From Aquipseudomonas alcaligenes NBRC 14159 (lineage in GTDB: Bacteria > Pseudomonadota > Gammaproteobacteria > Pseudomonadales > Pseudomonadaceae), in the NCBI RefSeq assembly GCF_000467105.1, contig NZ_BATI01000007.1, positions 148,303-212,302 on the forward strand: a stretch of 64,000 bases of DNA, written 5' to 3'. Made by a program: the position numbers and the translations under genes. The notes under the pieces were generated by a model that did no database searches, was not told the DNA's origin, and was given only the letters and a program-made list of their open reading frames with translations. The stretch's first letter is position 1, and every line of letters starts with the position of its first letter. Positions 47,201 to 54,705 of this stretch are shown here, one piece after another.

Positions 47201-49219
47201 CTCAGCGGTTTCGTCAGCTACGCCGCCGAGCTGTTCGAGGCGCGCACCGTCGCCCGCCTGGCACGGCATTTTGTTCGGCTGCTGGAAGGCATCTGCGCCG
47301 ACCCGAGTCAGCCCATCGGCCTGCTGCCGTTGCTGGAGGAAGACGAGCAGGCGCAGCTCGCCACCTGGAACGACACGGCCAAGGACTACGGGCCGCAGGT
47401 CAACCTCAGTGAGCGCATCAGCCAGCAGGCCGCGCGCACGCCGCAGGCACCGGCCCTGGTGTTCGGCGAACAAACGCTGAGCTACGTCGAGCTGGAGCAA
47501 CGTATCAACCAGCTGGCCAACCGTCTGCGCAGCCTTGGCGTGCAGCGCGGCAGTCTGGTCGGTATCAGCCTGGAGCGCTCGCTGGAGCTGGTGATCGGCC
47601 TGCATGCCATCGTCCGCGCCGGCGGTGCTTACGTGCCGCTCGACCCGGAATACCCGCTGGAACGCCTGGCCTATCTGCTGGAGGATTCCGGCGTCGACCT
47701 GCTGTTGTCGCACAGCGCGCTGGTCGAGCGCCTGCCGCTGCCGGCCGGGCTCAAGGCCCTGGGCCTGGATCGCGAAGACTGCAGTGCCGAGCCGGTCACG
47801 CCGCCGGCAGTCAGCCTGCAGGGCAACGATCTGGCCTACGTCATCTACACCTCCGGCTCCACCGGCAAGCCCAAGGGCGCCGGCAACAGCCACGAGGCCC
47901 TGGCCAACCGCATTCTGTGGATGCAGGAGGCCTATCAGCTGGGCGCTGGCGACGTGGTGCTGCAGAAAACTCCGTTCAGCTTCGACGTCTCGGTGTGGGA
48001 GTTCTTCTGGCCGCTGGTCACCGGCGCCTGCCTGGCGGTGGCCGCGCCGGGCGACCATCGCGACCCGCAGAAGCTGGTAGAGCTGATCCAGCGCCACAAG
48101 GTCAGTACGCTGCACTTCGTACCCTCCATGCTGCAGGCCTTCCTCCTGCATCCGGACGTGGAGCAGTGCCAGAGCCTGACCCGCGTCATCTGCAGCGGCG
48201 AGGCGCTGCCGGCGGAGCTGCAGGTGCGCACTTTCCAGCGCCTGCCACAGGCTGGCCTGTACAACCTGTACGGTCCGACCGAAGCGGCTATCGACGTCAG
48301 CCACTGGACGTGCGTGGAGGAGGGGCGCCACGCCGTGCCAATCGGCCGGCCGATCGCCAACCTGCGCCTGCATATCCTCGATGCCCAGCTCAACCCGGTG
48401 CCGCAGGGTGTGCCCGGCGAGCTGTACATCGCCGGCATCGGCCTGGCGCGCGGCTACCACCGCCGTCCAGAACTGACCGCCGAGCGCTTCCTGCCCGATC
48501 CGTTCAGCCGCGAGGGCGGACGCATGTACCGCACCGGCGACCTGGTGCGCTGGCGTGCCGACGGCGCCATCGACTATCTGGGGCGCATCGACCATCAGGT
48601 GAAGATCCGCGGCTTCCGCGTCGAACTGGGCGAGATCGAAGCCCAGCTCGGTGCCCAGCCGGGCGTCGCCGAGGCCGTGGTGGTAGCCCGCGACAGCCAG
48701 ATCGGCAAGCAGCTGGTCGGCTACCTGGTGGCCGATCCGCTGCCGGCGGATGAGTCCGCCTGGCTGGCCGGGATCAAGGCCGCGCTCAAGGTCGAGCTGC
48801 CCGAGCATATGGTGCCGTCGATCCTGATGCGCCTCGACCGTATGCCGCTGTCGCCCAACGGCAAGCTGGAGCGTCGTGCGCTGCCCGAGCCGGTGTGGCA
48901 GGCGCGGGTTTACCGGGCGCCACAGGGCGAACGGGAGATCGCCCTGGCGGCTATCTGGCAGGAGGTGCTGGAGGTCGCCCAGGTCGGCCTCGACGACAAC
49001 TTCTTCGAACTCGGCGGGCATTCACTGCTGGCTACCCAGGCCGTGGCCCTGCTGCGCCAGCGCCTGGGGCTGGAACTGCCGCTGCGCGCCTTCTTCGAGG
49101 CGGAGAACCTGGCGGCCCTTGCCGCCAACCTCGATGGTCAGGCTCCGGCCGCTGCCGAGGAAGAAGACCAAGACCTGCGCGACATGGCCGCGCTGCTCGA
49201 CGAACTGGAGGCCCTGTGA
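38240..49219 (+). CDS. NRPS 1: C-A-T-E / C-A-T / C-A-T (three modules)
   Basis: The 3659-residue synthetase starts at ATG 38240. Module 1: condensation domain with H141-H142-IISD-A (variant of HHxxxDG), A1 (about 465-950), T1 (LGGDS, Ser1035) and E1 (HHLVVDG at 1209, ESHGR, FNYLGQ). Module 2: DCL-type C2 (HHLLLDG at 1651), A2 (about 1958-2490), T2 (Ser2541). Module 3: C3 (HHIVSDG at 2727), A3 (about 3051-3550), T3 (GGHS, Ser3595). A3 reads DVW-H-x-S-L-I-D-K, the serine code. A1 and A2 are nearly identical and read D-G-E-C-T-G-G-V-T by eye; with E at position 239 a basic residue, probably (hydroxy)ornithine, is inferred. The N-terminal C domain is placed for an acyl starter. A1 and A2 each contain an in-frame REP-derived segment. 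Confidence 0.95.
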   Translation: MNAPVPSIIALQWAPLSFAQQRLWFFSRLESGSSAYNIGGLLRFDGALDLDSLRHGLDQVYSRHAALRTVFREQDGLAQQAVLPAGPMPLEIIDLSLGSERVEALARDFIEADYDLTRGPLVRCVLYRLGENSHALAVGMHHIISDAWSVRVMVEEMAEFYRARQQNRQPFMTPQPLQYSEYAVGQREWLDSEAGTRQMTFWRERLGGEQPPLSLTPDFPHNAQAARRAAYRTLQVEPALVARLSDLAKANGATLFTVLLAALQLQLARLSGQREVRIGVPVAGRAKGFERLVGFFVNTLVLKAEPRPELSVAKWLEQTRAGLKEAQAHQEMPFERLVEELAPSRSLGQQPLFQVAFNYRRQHPLAANWLPGIETALDEVPSSQIPFDLALDAVRDKGDQLSINFAYAVDLFTESSIERLIGGFLEVLDGFAASPQAALGELELVSSGERRLLADWNSPRQSFDAARLLPGLIAEQARLRPEAITLVHGAERISFSELEDRANRLAQLLAARGVRPESRVGVSLERGNGMIIAMLAVLKSGGAFVPLDPDYPRERLSYMVEDSGLNWLITSSDLAERLPLGEGVEPLYLDQLDLSAFDSSAPAVQLHPLNLAYLIYTSGSTGQPKGVAVNHLGLSMHVQTIGQRYGMTPDDVELHFASISFDGALERWTVPLAFGSRLVIRDQELWSAEKTCQVIAAEGVTISCLPPSYAQQLLDWVESQGLHLPVRSWTLGGEAFTRETYERLQKVLQPQRIINGYGPTETVVTPLIWEAYPGDSFEAAYAPIGNPVGPRSLYVLDADLNLLPIGVAGELYIGGEVGLARGYFQRPELTAERFLPDPFGAAGERMYRTGDLVRWREDGTLDYLGRVDHQVKIRGFRIELGEIESQLLALDGVQEAAVIARETPTGKQLVGYVVAKHPSPSARGDGGEGDSELHGESLTGTPAGPALSERELRTELAKVLPDYMVPAQIIALEKLPLTPAGKLDRAALPEPTWQSQDYEAPQTDNERILAAIWADVLGVERVGRQDHFFELGGDSIVALQVVSRARQQGLGLTPKDLFQQQTLAQLAGVARLVAAPLAEQGPVTGTAPLLPIQARLLAREGLAPCNQYLLLELAEPLSAGQLEQALQALVQHHDALRLRFEPRDGQWRQVHAAEIAGPLLQRVELAISEDPQPHYDAAQRSIDPASAAQLRGLYLTQPGQADRLLLSIHHLVVDGVSWRVLLEDLQRACLQLASGLAVQLPAKTSAFKTWGERLAGWKAEAQLPYWQAQQVAGGELPLLSQESGSEGTRERIELSLDAAFTRELLQAGQRAYRLRADELLLTALSRVLCAWSEQPALTLHLESHGRAPLFEDIDLSRSVGWFTSLYPMRLQPETEMAASLKAIKEQLRAVPDLGLGFGLLAQQGQLTERAPQLLFNYLGQFEEGEGGLRLREGGLWREADAPMDAPLVINAEQRGGALQLHIDFNPAQLARTTLEGLVARLQDELHSIAQHCAKVSPRLTPSDVPLAGLSQVELDALAGVEDIHPLSPLQQGLLFHSQLEGAGSYVSQLLLPFTGLDPQRLQNAWRQVLARHGVLRSRFLLGERPLQLVQAEVELDWQDLDWRGVADFEAQLQAFCSAERERGFALDQAPLLRLALIQRGAGDFVLVWTLHHLLLDGWSNGLLFAEVLALYHGDRLPAPGGQFRDYIHWLDGQDAATEQAFWREQLAPLEGATRIAGCLPCRTPGQGHARHPLPLDSATEQRIRSFAQRHGLTLNTLVQAAWALLLARLTGKRSLCFGATVAGRPTELAGSEQMLGLFINSLPVAVQLPAEQLLGDWLAALQVQNLQLREHEHSPLHDIQRWVGSAGEALFDSLLVFENYPLGEALKQAERGELRLGLPQSHEFTHYPMTLAVLPGSRLELLLAYDRAHFDADGIAQVEALLRQALAQVCGDPARALGSLQLSSADEQARLAQWNTPRQAFDAARLLPALIAEQARLRPEAIALVHGGERIAFAELESRSNQLANLLVSHGVQPESRVGVSLERGNAMIVAMLAVLKSGGAFVPLDPDYPRERLNYMVEDSGLQWLITSSDLTERLPLSSSVEPLYLDQLDLSAFDSSAPEVQLHPLNLAYLIYTSGSTGQPKGVAVNHLGLTMHVQTIGQRYGMTPDDVELHFASISFDGALERWTVPLAFGSRLVIRDQELWSAEKTCQVIADEGVTISCLPPSYAQQLLDWVESQGLQLPVRSWTLGGEAFTRETYERLQKVLQPQRIINGYGPTETVVTPLIWEAFPGDSFEAAYAPIGNPVGPRSLYVLDAELNLLPIGVAGELYIGGEVGLARGYFQRPELTAERFLPDPFGAAGERMYRTGDLVRWRADGTLDYLGRVDHQVKIRGFRIELGEIESQLLALEGAQEAAVIARETPTGKQLVGYVVLKHPSPSGRGDGGEGDSELHAEFELHTEPLTGTPAAPALSQGERELRAELAKVLPDYMVPAQIIALEKLPLTPAGKLDRAALPEPTWQSHDYEAPQTDNERILAAIWAEVLGAERVGRQDHFFELGGDSIVALKVVSRIRQQGLQLPLKALFEQSRLADCAAALQREAVDAPVLRALPRGGDLPLSHAQHRLWFLNRLDPSNGAYHMPAGLDLQGRLDRQALQAAFDQLEARHEALRTRFVEVGGEARQRILAPQGQRIDWFDLRELPASEREIEARDYAQKLLTRPFNLASEPLLRVSVLRLADQEYRLLLVQHHIVSDGWSMQRFIGEFAAAYAAFAEGRTAQFAPLPLQYADYAQWQRDWLQSSEATRQLDYWKARLGEHQPLLELPTDHPRPAQGARQGLRWRFELSPLLTAQLRALAQREGSTLFGLLLAAWQTLLHRYSGQEDIRVGVPVAGRSLAEMDGVLGCFINTLVLRGEPAGLKPFRELLGELAQASRDALANQELPFDQLVEALQPTRSLSHHPLFQVAFNHQQVDFSALGCLPGLRVQPHDPGAAGAQFDLALDTEEAADGSLSGFVSYAAELFEARTVARLARHFVRLLEGICADPSQPIGLLPLLEEDEQAQLATWNDTAKDYGPQVNLSERISQQAARTPQAPALVFGEQTLSYVELEQRINQLANRLRSLGVQRGSLVGISLERSLELVIGLHAIVRAGGAYVPLDPEYPLERLAYLLEDSGVDLLLSHSALVERLPLPAGLKALGLDREDCSAEPVTPPAVSLQGNDLAYVIYTSGSTGKPKGAGNSHEALANRILWMQEAYQLGAGDVVLQKTPFSFDVSVWEFFWPLVTGACLAVAAPGDHRDPQKLVELIQRHKVSTLHFVPSMLQAFLLHPDVEQCQSLTRVICSGEALPAELQVRTFQRLPQAGLYNLYGPTEAAIDVSHWTCVEEGRHAVPIGRPIANLRLHILDAQLNPVPQGVPGELYIAGIGLARGYHRRPELTAERFLPDPFSREGGRMYRTGDLVRWRADGAIDYLGRIDHQVKIRGFRVELGEIEAQLGAQPGVAEAVVVARDSQIGKQLVGYLVADPLPADESAWLAGIKAALKVELPEHMVPSILMRLDRMPLSPNGKLERRALPEPVWQARVYRAPQGEREIALAAIWQEVLEVAQVGLDDNFFELGGHSLLATQAVALLRQRLGLELPLRAFFEAENLAALAANLDGQAPAAAEEEDQDLRDMAALLDELEAL
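39603..41391 (+). repeat. A1-T1 copy of the near-identical adenylation/carrier segment
   Basis: From LADWNSPRQ to ARQQG the sequence matches the segments at 44097-45906 and 50681-52382 almost residue for residue. The large shared blocks include the whole substrate pocket. This is a coding repeat of about 1.7 kb that invites recombination and assembly error. Confidence 0.85.
40991..41090 (+). repeat. In-frame REP-like repeat inside A1
   Basis: CCCTCTCCCTCCGCGAGAGGGGACGGGGGTGAGGG and a right arm CCCTCACCGGTACGCCGGCC...CCCTCTCCGAGAGGG are joined by a short linker. It encodes HPSPSARGDGGEGDSE... and TGTPAGPALSERE, about 28 residues more than the same place in A4 (RDNTDTHALRGE). The stop-free phase is kept. 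The right arm matches the intergenic repeat at 10536, reversed. Confidence 0.85.
44097..45906 (+). repeat. A2-T2 copy of the near-identical adenylation/carrier segment
   Basis: This segment matches A1-T1 and A4-T4 across the A and T domains. Its carrier domain has the LGGDS form normally placed before an epimerase, although no E domain follows here, which supports copying from an E-linked module. Confidence 0.85.
45485..45609 (+). repeat. In-frame REP-like repeat inside A2
   Basis: It has the same two arms as the A1 element, with a longer centre (GAGTTTGAGTTGCACACCGAG). It encodes KHPSPSGRGDGGEGDSE... to PALSQGERE, about 36 residues more than A4. The right arm is almost identical to the reversed intergenic copy at 10536. 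Confidence 0.85.
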
Positions 49220-52200
49220 CCGCGCCCATCGACAAGGCCGCCCTGGCGCGGCGTTTCCTCGCCTTAGGGCCAGCAGAACAGAAGCGTTTCCTCGAACTGC
49301 TGGCCAGCAAGGGCATACGCTTCGACCGTCTGCCGCTGGTGCCGGCAACCCGTGGCGAGCATCTGCCAGCCTCGCATGCCCAGCAGCGCCTGTGGCTGGT
49401 GGCCCAGCTGGAGCCGGACAGCAGCGCCTACCACATGGTCGGCGCCTTCGCGCTGGAGGGGGAGTTGGATCGCGCCGCGCTGTTGGCGGCTCTGGAGTTG
49501 ATTGTCGAGCGCCATGAGGCGCTGCGTACACGCTTCTACGAGCATGCGGGCCAGCTGTGCCAGCGTATCGATCCTCCGGGCCCGCTGACACTGGAGGAAC
49601 GCGATCTGCGCGGCGAGACCGAAGCCGTGCAGACCCTGGCCGATGCCCATGCGGCACGAGCCTTCGACCTGGTCGCAGGGCCGCTGCTGCGCGTGCAGCT
49701 GCTGCGTCTGGACGAGCAGCGCTGGCGCTTGCAGATCGTCTGCCACCACATCGTCTCCGACGGCTGGTCGATCGGCGTGTTCGCCGAGGAACTGGGCCGC
49801 GCCTATGCCGCGCTGCGCCAGGGGCAGGCGCCGCAACTGGCCGAGCTGCCGATCCAGTACGCCGACTACGCCCAGTGGCAGCGCGCCTGGCTGGAGGCCG
49901 GTGAGCGCGAGCGCCAGCTCGGCTACTGGCGTGAACGCTTAGGCCAAGAGCAACCGGTGCTGGCCTTGCCCTACAAACTGGATGCGAGTGGCCAGCGGCA
50001 CGCCGCGCGCCAGGCTGTCGCGGTGCCGCCAGCCCTGGCCGAGCGCCTGCGCCACCTGGCCCAGAAGGAGGGCGCGACCCTATTCATGCTGCTGCTGGCC
50101 GCCTTCCAGCTGCTCTTGGCGCGCTACAGCAACCAGCGTGATATCCGCGTCGGCGTGCCGGTAGCCAATCGCCAGCGCGCCGAGACCGCGCCGCTGGTGG
50201 GCTTCTTCGTCAATACCCAGGTGCTGCGCGCCGAGTTCGATGCCGGCATGAGTTTCCGTAAGCTGCTGGCCGAGGTGCGCCGCCACGCCCTGGATGCCCA
50301 GGATCAGCAGGATCTGCCGTTCGACCAGCTGGTGGAAGCCCTGGCGCCCGAGCGCAGCCTGGGCCAGACACCGCTGTTCCAGGTGCTGTTCAACCACCAG
50401 AAGCGCGACCTCGGCGCCCTGCAGCTGCCCGGCCTGCGCCTGGAACCGCTGGCCCAGGGCGTGCCGCACGCACTGTTCGACCTGGCTCTGGACAGTCTGG
50501 AAGACAGCGCTGGCCAGCTGCGCCTGACCCTGACCTGGGCCCGTGAGCGCCTCGACGATGCGCAGATGCAGCAAATGGCTACGCACCTGCTGGGCCTGCT
50601 GGAACAGGTCAGCGCCGCACCGGATCGGCCGCTGGTACAGCTGGAGCTGCTGGATGTCGACGACCGGGTGCGCCTGGCCGAATGGAACACCCCGCGCCAG
50701 GGCTTCGATGCGGCGCGTCTGCTGCCCGAGCTGATCGCCGAGCAGGCGCGTCTGCGTCCTGAGGCCATCGCCTTGGTGCATGGTGGTGAGCGCATTGCCT
50801 TCGCCGAGCTGGAAGCTCGCGCCAATCGCCTGGCCAATCTGCTGGTGGCCCAAGGCGTGCAGCCCGAGTCCCGCGTCGGCGTGTCGCTGGAACGCGGCAA
50901 CGGGATGATCGTAGCCATGCTGGCGGTGCTGAAGTCCGGTGGGGCCTTTGTGCCGCTGGATCCGGATTACCCGCGTGAGCGCCTCAGCTACATGGTCGAG
51001 GACTCGGGGCTGCAGTGGCTGCTCACCAGCTCTGACCTAGCCGAGCGCCTGCCGCTGGGCGAGAGCGTCGAGCCGCTATATCTGGATCAGCTGGATCTGA
51101 GCGCCTTTGAAGCTTCGCCGCCAGCGGTACAGCTGCATCCGCTCAATCTGGCCTACCTGATCTACACCTCCGGCTCCACCGGCCAGCCCAAGGGCGTGGC
51201 GGTGAACCACCTTGGCCTGACCATGCATGTGCAGACCATTGGCCAGCGCTACGGGATGACACCGGACGATGTGGAACTGCACTTCGCTTCGATCAGCTTC
51301 GACGGCGCCCTGGAGCGCTGGACCGTACCGCTGGCCTTCGGCAGCCGCCTGGTTATTCGCGACCAGGAACTGTGGAGCGCGGAGAAAACCTGCCAGGTCA
51401 TCGCCGATGAAGGCGTGACCATCTCCTGCCTGCCGCCGAGCTATGCCCAGCAGCTGCTGGACTGGGTCGAGTCGCAGAATCTGAAACTGCCGGTACGTTC
51501 CTGGACGCTGGGTGGCGAAGCCTTTACCCGCGAGACCTATGAGCGCCTGCAGAAAGTGTTGCAGCCCCAGCGCATCATCAACGGCTACGGCCCAACCGAG
51601 ACGGTGGTAACCCCGCTGATCTGGGAAGCCTATCCGGGCGACAGTTTCGAAGCCGCCTACGCCCCCATCGGCAACCCGGTTGGCCCGCGCAGCCTGTACG
51701 TCCTCGATGCCGAACTGAACCTGCTGCCCATCGGCGTGGCCGGCGAGCTGTATATCGGTGGTGAAGTCGGCCTGGCCCGTGGCTACTTCCAGCGCCCCGA
51801 GCTGACCGCCGAGCGCTTCCTGCCCGATCCGTTCGGCGCAGCCGGCGAGCGCATGTACCGCACCGGCGACCTGGTGCGCTGGCGTGCGGATGGCACCCTG
51901 GATTACCTCGGTCGCGTCGATCATCAGGTGAAGATTCGCGGCTTCCGTATCGAACTGGGCGAGATCGAGAGCCAGTTGCTGGCCCTTGAAGGCGTACAGG
52001 AGGCGGCGGTGATCGCCCGCGAGACACCGACCGGCAAGCAGCTGGTGGGTTATGTCGTCGCTCGCGACAACACTGATACCCATGCTCTACGCGGCGAGCT
52101 GGCCAAGGTACTGCCGGACTATATGGTCCCCGCGCAGATCATCGCCCTGGAAAAACTGCCGCTGACCCCGGCCGGCAAGCTGGATCGCGCCGCGCTGCCG

Positions 52201-54597
52201 GAACCGACCTGGCAGAGCCAGGACTACGAGGCCCCGCAAACCGATAACGAGCGCATCCTCGCCGCCATCTGGGCCGACGTGCTGGGTGTGCAGCGGGTAG
52301 GGCGCCAGGATCACTTCTTCGAGCTGGGCGGCGACTCCATCGTCGCCTTGCAGGTGGTCAGCCGCGTGCGCCAACAGGGGCTGCAACTGGCGCCGCGCGA
52401 GCTGTTCCAGTTCCCGCGCCTGGCCGAGCTGGCCCACGCGGCCCGCGCTGCCGGTGAGGAAATCGCGCAGGAACCGGTCACCGGCGAACTGCCGCTGGCG
52501 CCGATCCAGGCGCATTTCTTCGCTATGAATCAGGCGGAGCCGGCGCACTGGAACCAGGCGCTGAATCTGGAGCTGCTGCGTCCGCTTGATCCGATCCTGC
52601 TGGAGCAGGCGCTGCAGGCACTGGTGGCGCATCACGATGGACTGCGCCTGCGTTTCGAGCAGCGCGACGGTCGCTGGACCCAGCACTACGGCGAGATACA
52701 AGCCGATCAGATGCTGCTCTGGCAGCGCGAAGCGGCTGACGACGCGCAGGCCGAAGTGCTTTGCAACGAGGCCCAGCGCAGCCTGGACCTGGCCCAAGGG
52801 CCACTGCTGCGCGGCCTGCACCTGCGCCAGGCGGGCAAGGCGGACCGCCTGTTGCTCGCCGTCCATCACCTGGTGGTGGACGGGGTGTCCTGGCGCATCC
52901 TGCTGGAAGACCTGTTGGCGACCTACCGCCAGCTGGAAGCAGGGCAAACCGTGCGCCTGCCGGGCAAGAGCCTGTCCTACAAAGGCTGGAGCGAATCCCT
53001 GCAGCAGTGGGCGCGCTGTGCGGCGGCGCAGGTCGAGCTGGATGCCTGGTGCAGCCGCCTGAGCGGCCCGGCGCTGGCCCTGCCACGCGAACTCGAAGGC
53101 ATCAGCGTCAGTCATGGCGACAAGCGCGAAGTGCGCTTGGCCTTCGACGATGGCGAGACCAAGCGCCTGCTGCAGGCTCCGGCGCAGCTGGGCGTGCGTA
53201 TCGATGCGTTGTTGCTTACCGCGCTGACACGCGCCCTGTGCCGTTGGAGCGGCCACTCCGGCCTGCGGGTCAACCTCGAAGGCCACGGCCGCGATGCGCT
53301 GGCCGGCGACCATGATCTGACGCGCACGGTCGGCTGGTTCACCAGCCTGTATCCGTTGCAGCTACCGCACCTGGATGATCCGCAGCTGCAACTGCAGCGC
53401 GTGCAGCAGCAGCTGGAGCAGATCGAGCATGGCGGGCAGGGCTATGGCGTGCTGCGTTGGCTGGGCGATACGCAGGCGCAGGCTTCTCTTGCCGAGCTGC
53501 CGACCGCCGAAGTGATCTTCAACTACCTCGGCCAGTATCAGGCCGGCGCGGCGGCGGACTGGTTCCGTCCGGCCACCGGCGGTGGCGCGGCGGTGGCGGC
53601 CGACAACCCGCTGGCGGCGCGTCTGGCGGTCAACGGCCAGGTATTCGATGGCCAACTGCAGCTGTCCTGGGAGTACGCGGCCAATCAGTATCGCGGCGAA
53701 ACCATCGAATCCCTGGCTGCGGACTATCGCCGGGAGCTGCTTGGCCTGCTGGAGCTGGCGCGCGGCCAGGCCGTGCAGGGCCCGTCGCCCTTGCTGCGCC
53801 TGACCCGTCAGCAGGCAGATAAAACCCCGCTGTTCTGCCCGCACCCTGTCACCGGGCGGGTCACCGGCTACCAGCCGCTGGCCGCACGTCTGGACGGCGT
53901 TCGCGAAGTGTTCGGCCTGCAGTGCCGCAGCTTCCTCGACCCGGCCTGGCGCGATGCTTCGCTGGCCGAGATGGCCGATGCCTACCTGGCCGCGCTGCTC
54001 CAGCAGCAGCCGCAGGGTCCGTATCACCTGGTCGGCTGGTCGCTGGGCGGCAGCCTGGCCCTGGAGCTGGCGGCGCGGCTGGAGGCAAGAGGCGCGGAGG
54101 TGGCCTTACTCGGCCTGCTCGACTGCTATGTGCCGGGCACCGAGATCGCTGGCGACGACGCCCGCCATCCGCAGGCGCGAGCCAAGCTGGTCGAGCATCT
54201 GCAGCTGTTGGCGCCGGAGCTTCCCGCCAAGGCCTGGGATGGCCTGTTCGAACGGCTGCTACAGCTGGAGCCGCTGGACTGGCCGCAGGTCGCCAACGCC
54301 TGGTTCGCCGGCCAGGCGCTGGACGGCATGACCCGCCAGAGCCTGGAAGAGCTGCTGTTCGCCTGGGCGCTGGAGCAGCATATGCGCCGCTTGTGTGCCG
54401 GCTACGCACTTCCCAAGGTGAAGGCGCGCCCGCACTGCTGGTGGGCGGCGCAGCCGGCCGGACGCGCGGCGCTGCTGGAGCGTGGCCTGGAGCAGGTGCA
54501 GGGCAGCGCAGCCAGCCATCGCCTGGTGGATACCGATCACCAGGGCATCGTCCGCCATCCGCAGGTGCTGGCCGAGCTTGCATCCTTGCTGGGCTGA
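49216..54597 (+). CDS. NRPS 2: C-A-T-E-TE (final module)
   Basis: The 1793-residue synthetase starts at GTG 49216, which overlaps the NRPS 1 stop (GTGA), so translation is coupled. Domains: C4 (HHIVSDG at residue 177), A4 (about 492-1025, near-identical to A1 and A2 but lacking the REP insertion), T4 (LGGDS, Ser1041), E2 (HHLVVDG at 1217, EGHGR, FNYLGQ) and a C-terminal thioesterase (GWSLGG, Ser1609). An epimerase directly before the releasing domain predicts a D-configured last residue. With NRPS 1 it gives acyl-X-X-Ser-X. The frame is open upstream within NRPS 1 but those codons are shadow. Confidence 0.95.
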   Translation: MTAPIDKAALARRFLALGPAEQKRFLELLASKGIRFDRLPLVPATRGEHLPASHAQQRLWLVAQLEPDSSAYHMVGAFALEGELDRAALLAALELIVERHEALRTRFYEHAGQLCQRIDPPGPLTLEERDLRGETEAVQTLADAHAARAFDLVAGPLLRVQLLRLDEQRWRLQIVCHHIVSDGWSIGVFAEELGRAYAALRQGQAPQLAELPIQYADYAQWQRAWLEAGERERQLGYWRERLGQEQPVLALPYKLDASGQRHAARQAVAVPPALAERLRHLAQKEGATLFMLLLAAFQLLLARYSNQRDIRVGVPVANRQRAETAPLVGFFVNTQVLRAEFDAGMSFRKLLAEVRRHALDAQDQQDLPFDQLVEALAPERSLGQTPLFQVLFNHQKRDLGALQLPGLRLEPLAQGVPHALFDLALDSLEDSAGQLRLTLTWARERLDDAQMQQMATHLLGLLEQVSAAPDRPLVQLELLDVDDRVRLAEWNTPRQGFDAARLLPELIAEQARLRPEAIALVHGGERIAFAELEARANRLANLLVAQGVQPESRVGVSLERGNGMIVAMLAVLKSGGAFVPLDPDYPRERLSYMVEDSGLQWLLTSSDLAERLPLGESVEPLYLDQLDLSAFEASPPAVQLHPLNLAYLIYTSGSTGQPKGVAVNHLGLTMHVQTIGQRYGMTPDDVELHFASISFDGALERWTVPLAFGSRLVIRDQELWSAEKTCQVIADEGVTISCLPPSYAQQLLDWVESQNLKLPVRSWTLGGEAFTRETYERLQKVLQPQRIINGYGPTETVVTPLIWEAYPGDSFEAAYAPIGNPVGPRSLYVLDAELNLLPIGVAGELYIGGEVGLARGYFQRPELTAERFLPDPFGAAGERMYRTGDLVRWRADGTLDYLGRVDHQVKIRGFRIELGEIESQLLALEGVQEAAVIARETPTGKQLVGYVVARDNTDTHALRGELAKVLPDYMVPAQIIALEKLPLTPAGKLDRAALPEPTWQSQDYEAPQTDNERILAAIWADVLGVQRVGRQDHFFELGGDSIVALQVVSRVRQQGLQLAPRELFQFPRLAELAHAARAAGEEIAQEPVTGELPLAPIQAHFFAMNQAEPAHWNQALNLELLRPLDPILLEQALQALVAHHDGLRLRFEQRDGRWTQHYGEIQADQMLLWQREAADDAQAEVLCNEAQRSLDLAQGPLLRGLHLRQAGKADRLLLAVHHLVVDGVSWRILLEDLLATYRQLEAGQTVRLPGKSLSYKGWSESLQQWARCAAAQVELDAWCSRLSGPALALPRELEGISVSHGDKREVRLAFDDGETKRLLQAPAQLGVRIDALLLTALTRALCRWSGHSGLRVNLEGHGRDALAGDHDLTRTVGWFTSLYPLQLPHLDDPQLQLQRVQQQLEQIEHGGQGYGVLRWLGDTQAQASLAELPTAEVIFNYLGQYQAGAAADWFRPATGGGAAVAADNPLAARLAVNGQVFDGQLQLSWEYAANQYRGETIESLAADYRRELLGLLELARGQAVQGPSPLLRLTRQQADKTPLFCPHPVTGRVTGYQPLAARLDGVREVFGLQCRSFLDPAWRDASLAEMADAYLAALLQQQPQGPYHLVGWSLGGSLALELAARLEARGAEVALLGLLDCYVPGTEIAGDDARHPQARAKLVEHLQLLAPELPAKAWDGLFERLLQLEPLDWPQVANAWFAGQALDGMTRQSLEELLFAWALEQHMRRLCAGYALPKVKARPHCWWAAQPAGRAALLERGLEQVQGSAASHRLVDTDHQGIVRHPQVLAELASLLG
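50681..52382 (+). repeat. A4-T4 copy of the near-identical adenylation/carrier segment
   Basis: It matches A1-T1 and A2-T2 except that the REP-derived segment is absent (RDNTDTHALRGE instead). It therefore shows the probable ancestral state of that loop. Confidence 0.85.
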
Positions 54598-54620
54598 AAA
54601 CGAAAAGTGTCAGGGGCTCG

Positions 54621-54644
54621 TAAATTTTCTGCCGGCCCGTACGT
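54621..54644 (+). promoter_or_regulatory. PvdS-type promoter of the receptor-acyltransferase genes
   Basis: TAAAT (54621-54625), 16 bases, CGT (54642-54644) is an exact match to the PvdS -35/-10 pattern and spacing. It lies 60 bases before the receptor start codon. Confidence 0.8.
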
Positions 54645-54705
54645 CTAGTACAGGCAAGTTACACAAATGCGAATCCTTCTAATTTGATTTCATTGGGGAG
54701 TATTG

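Noticed and set aside
46994..49021. A 675-codon open frame antisense to the third NRPS module
   Set aside because: It has shadow composition without motifs; the plus strand encodes well-defined C, A and T domains.
54665..54690. A possible Fur box just before the receptor gene
   Set aside because: GCGAATCCTTCTAATTTGA is AT-rich and vaguely similar but has too few matches to the consensus; the exact PvdS-type promoter explains iron control without it.
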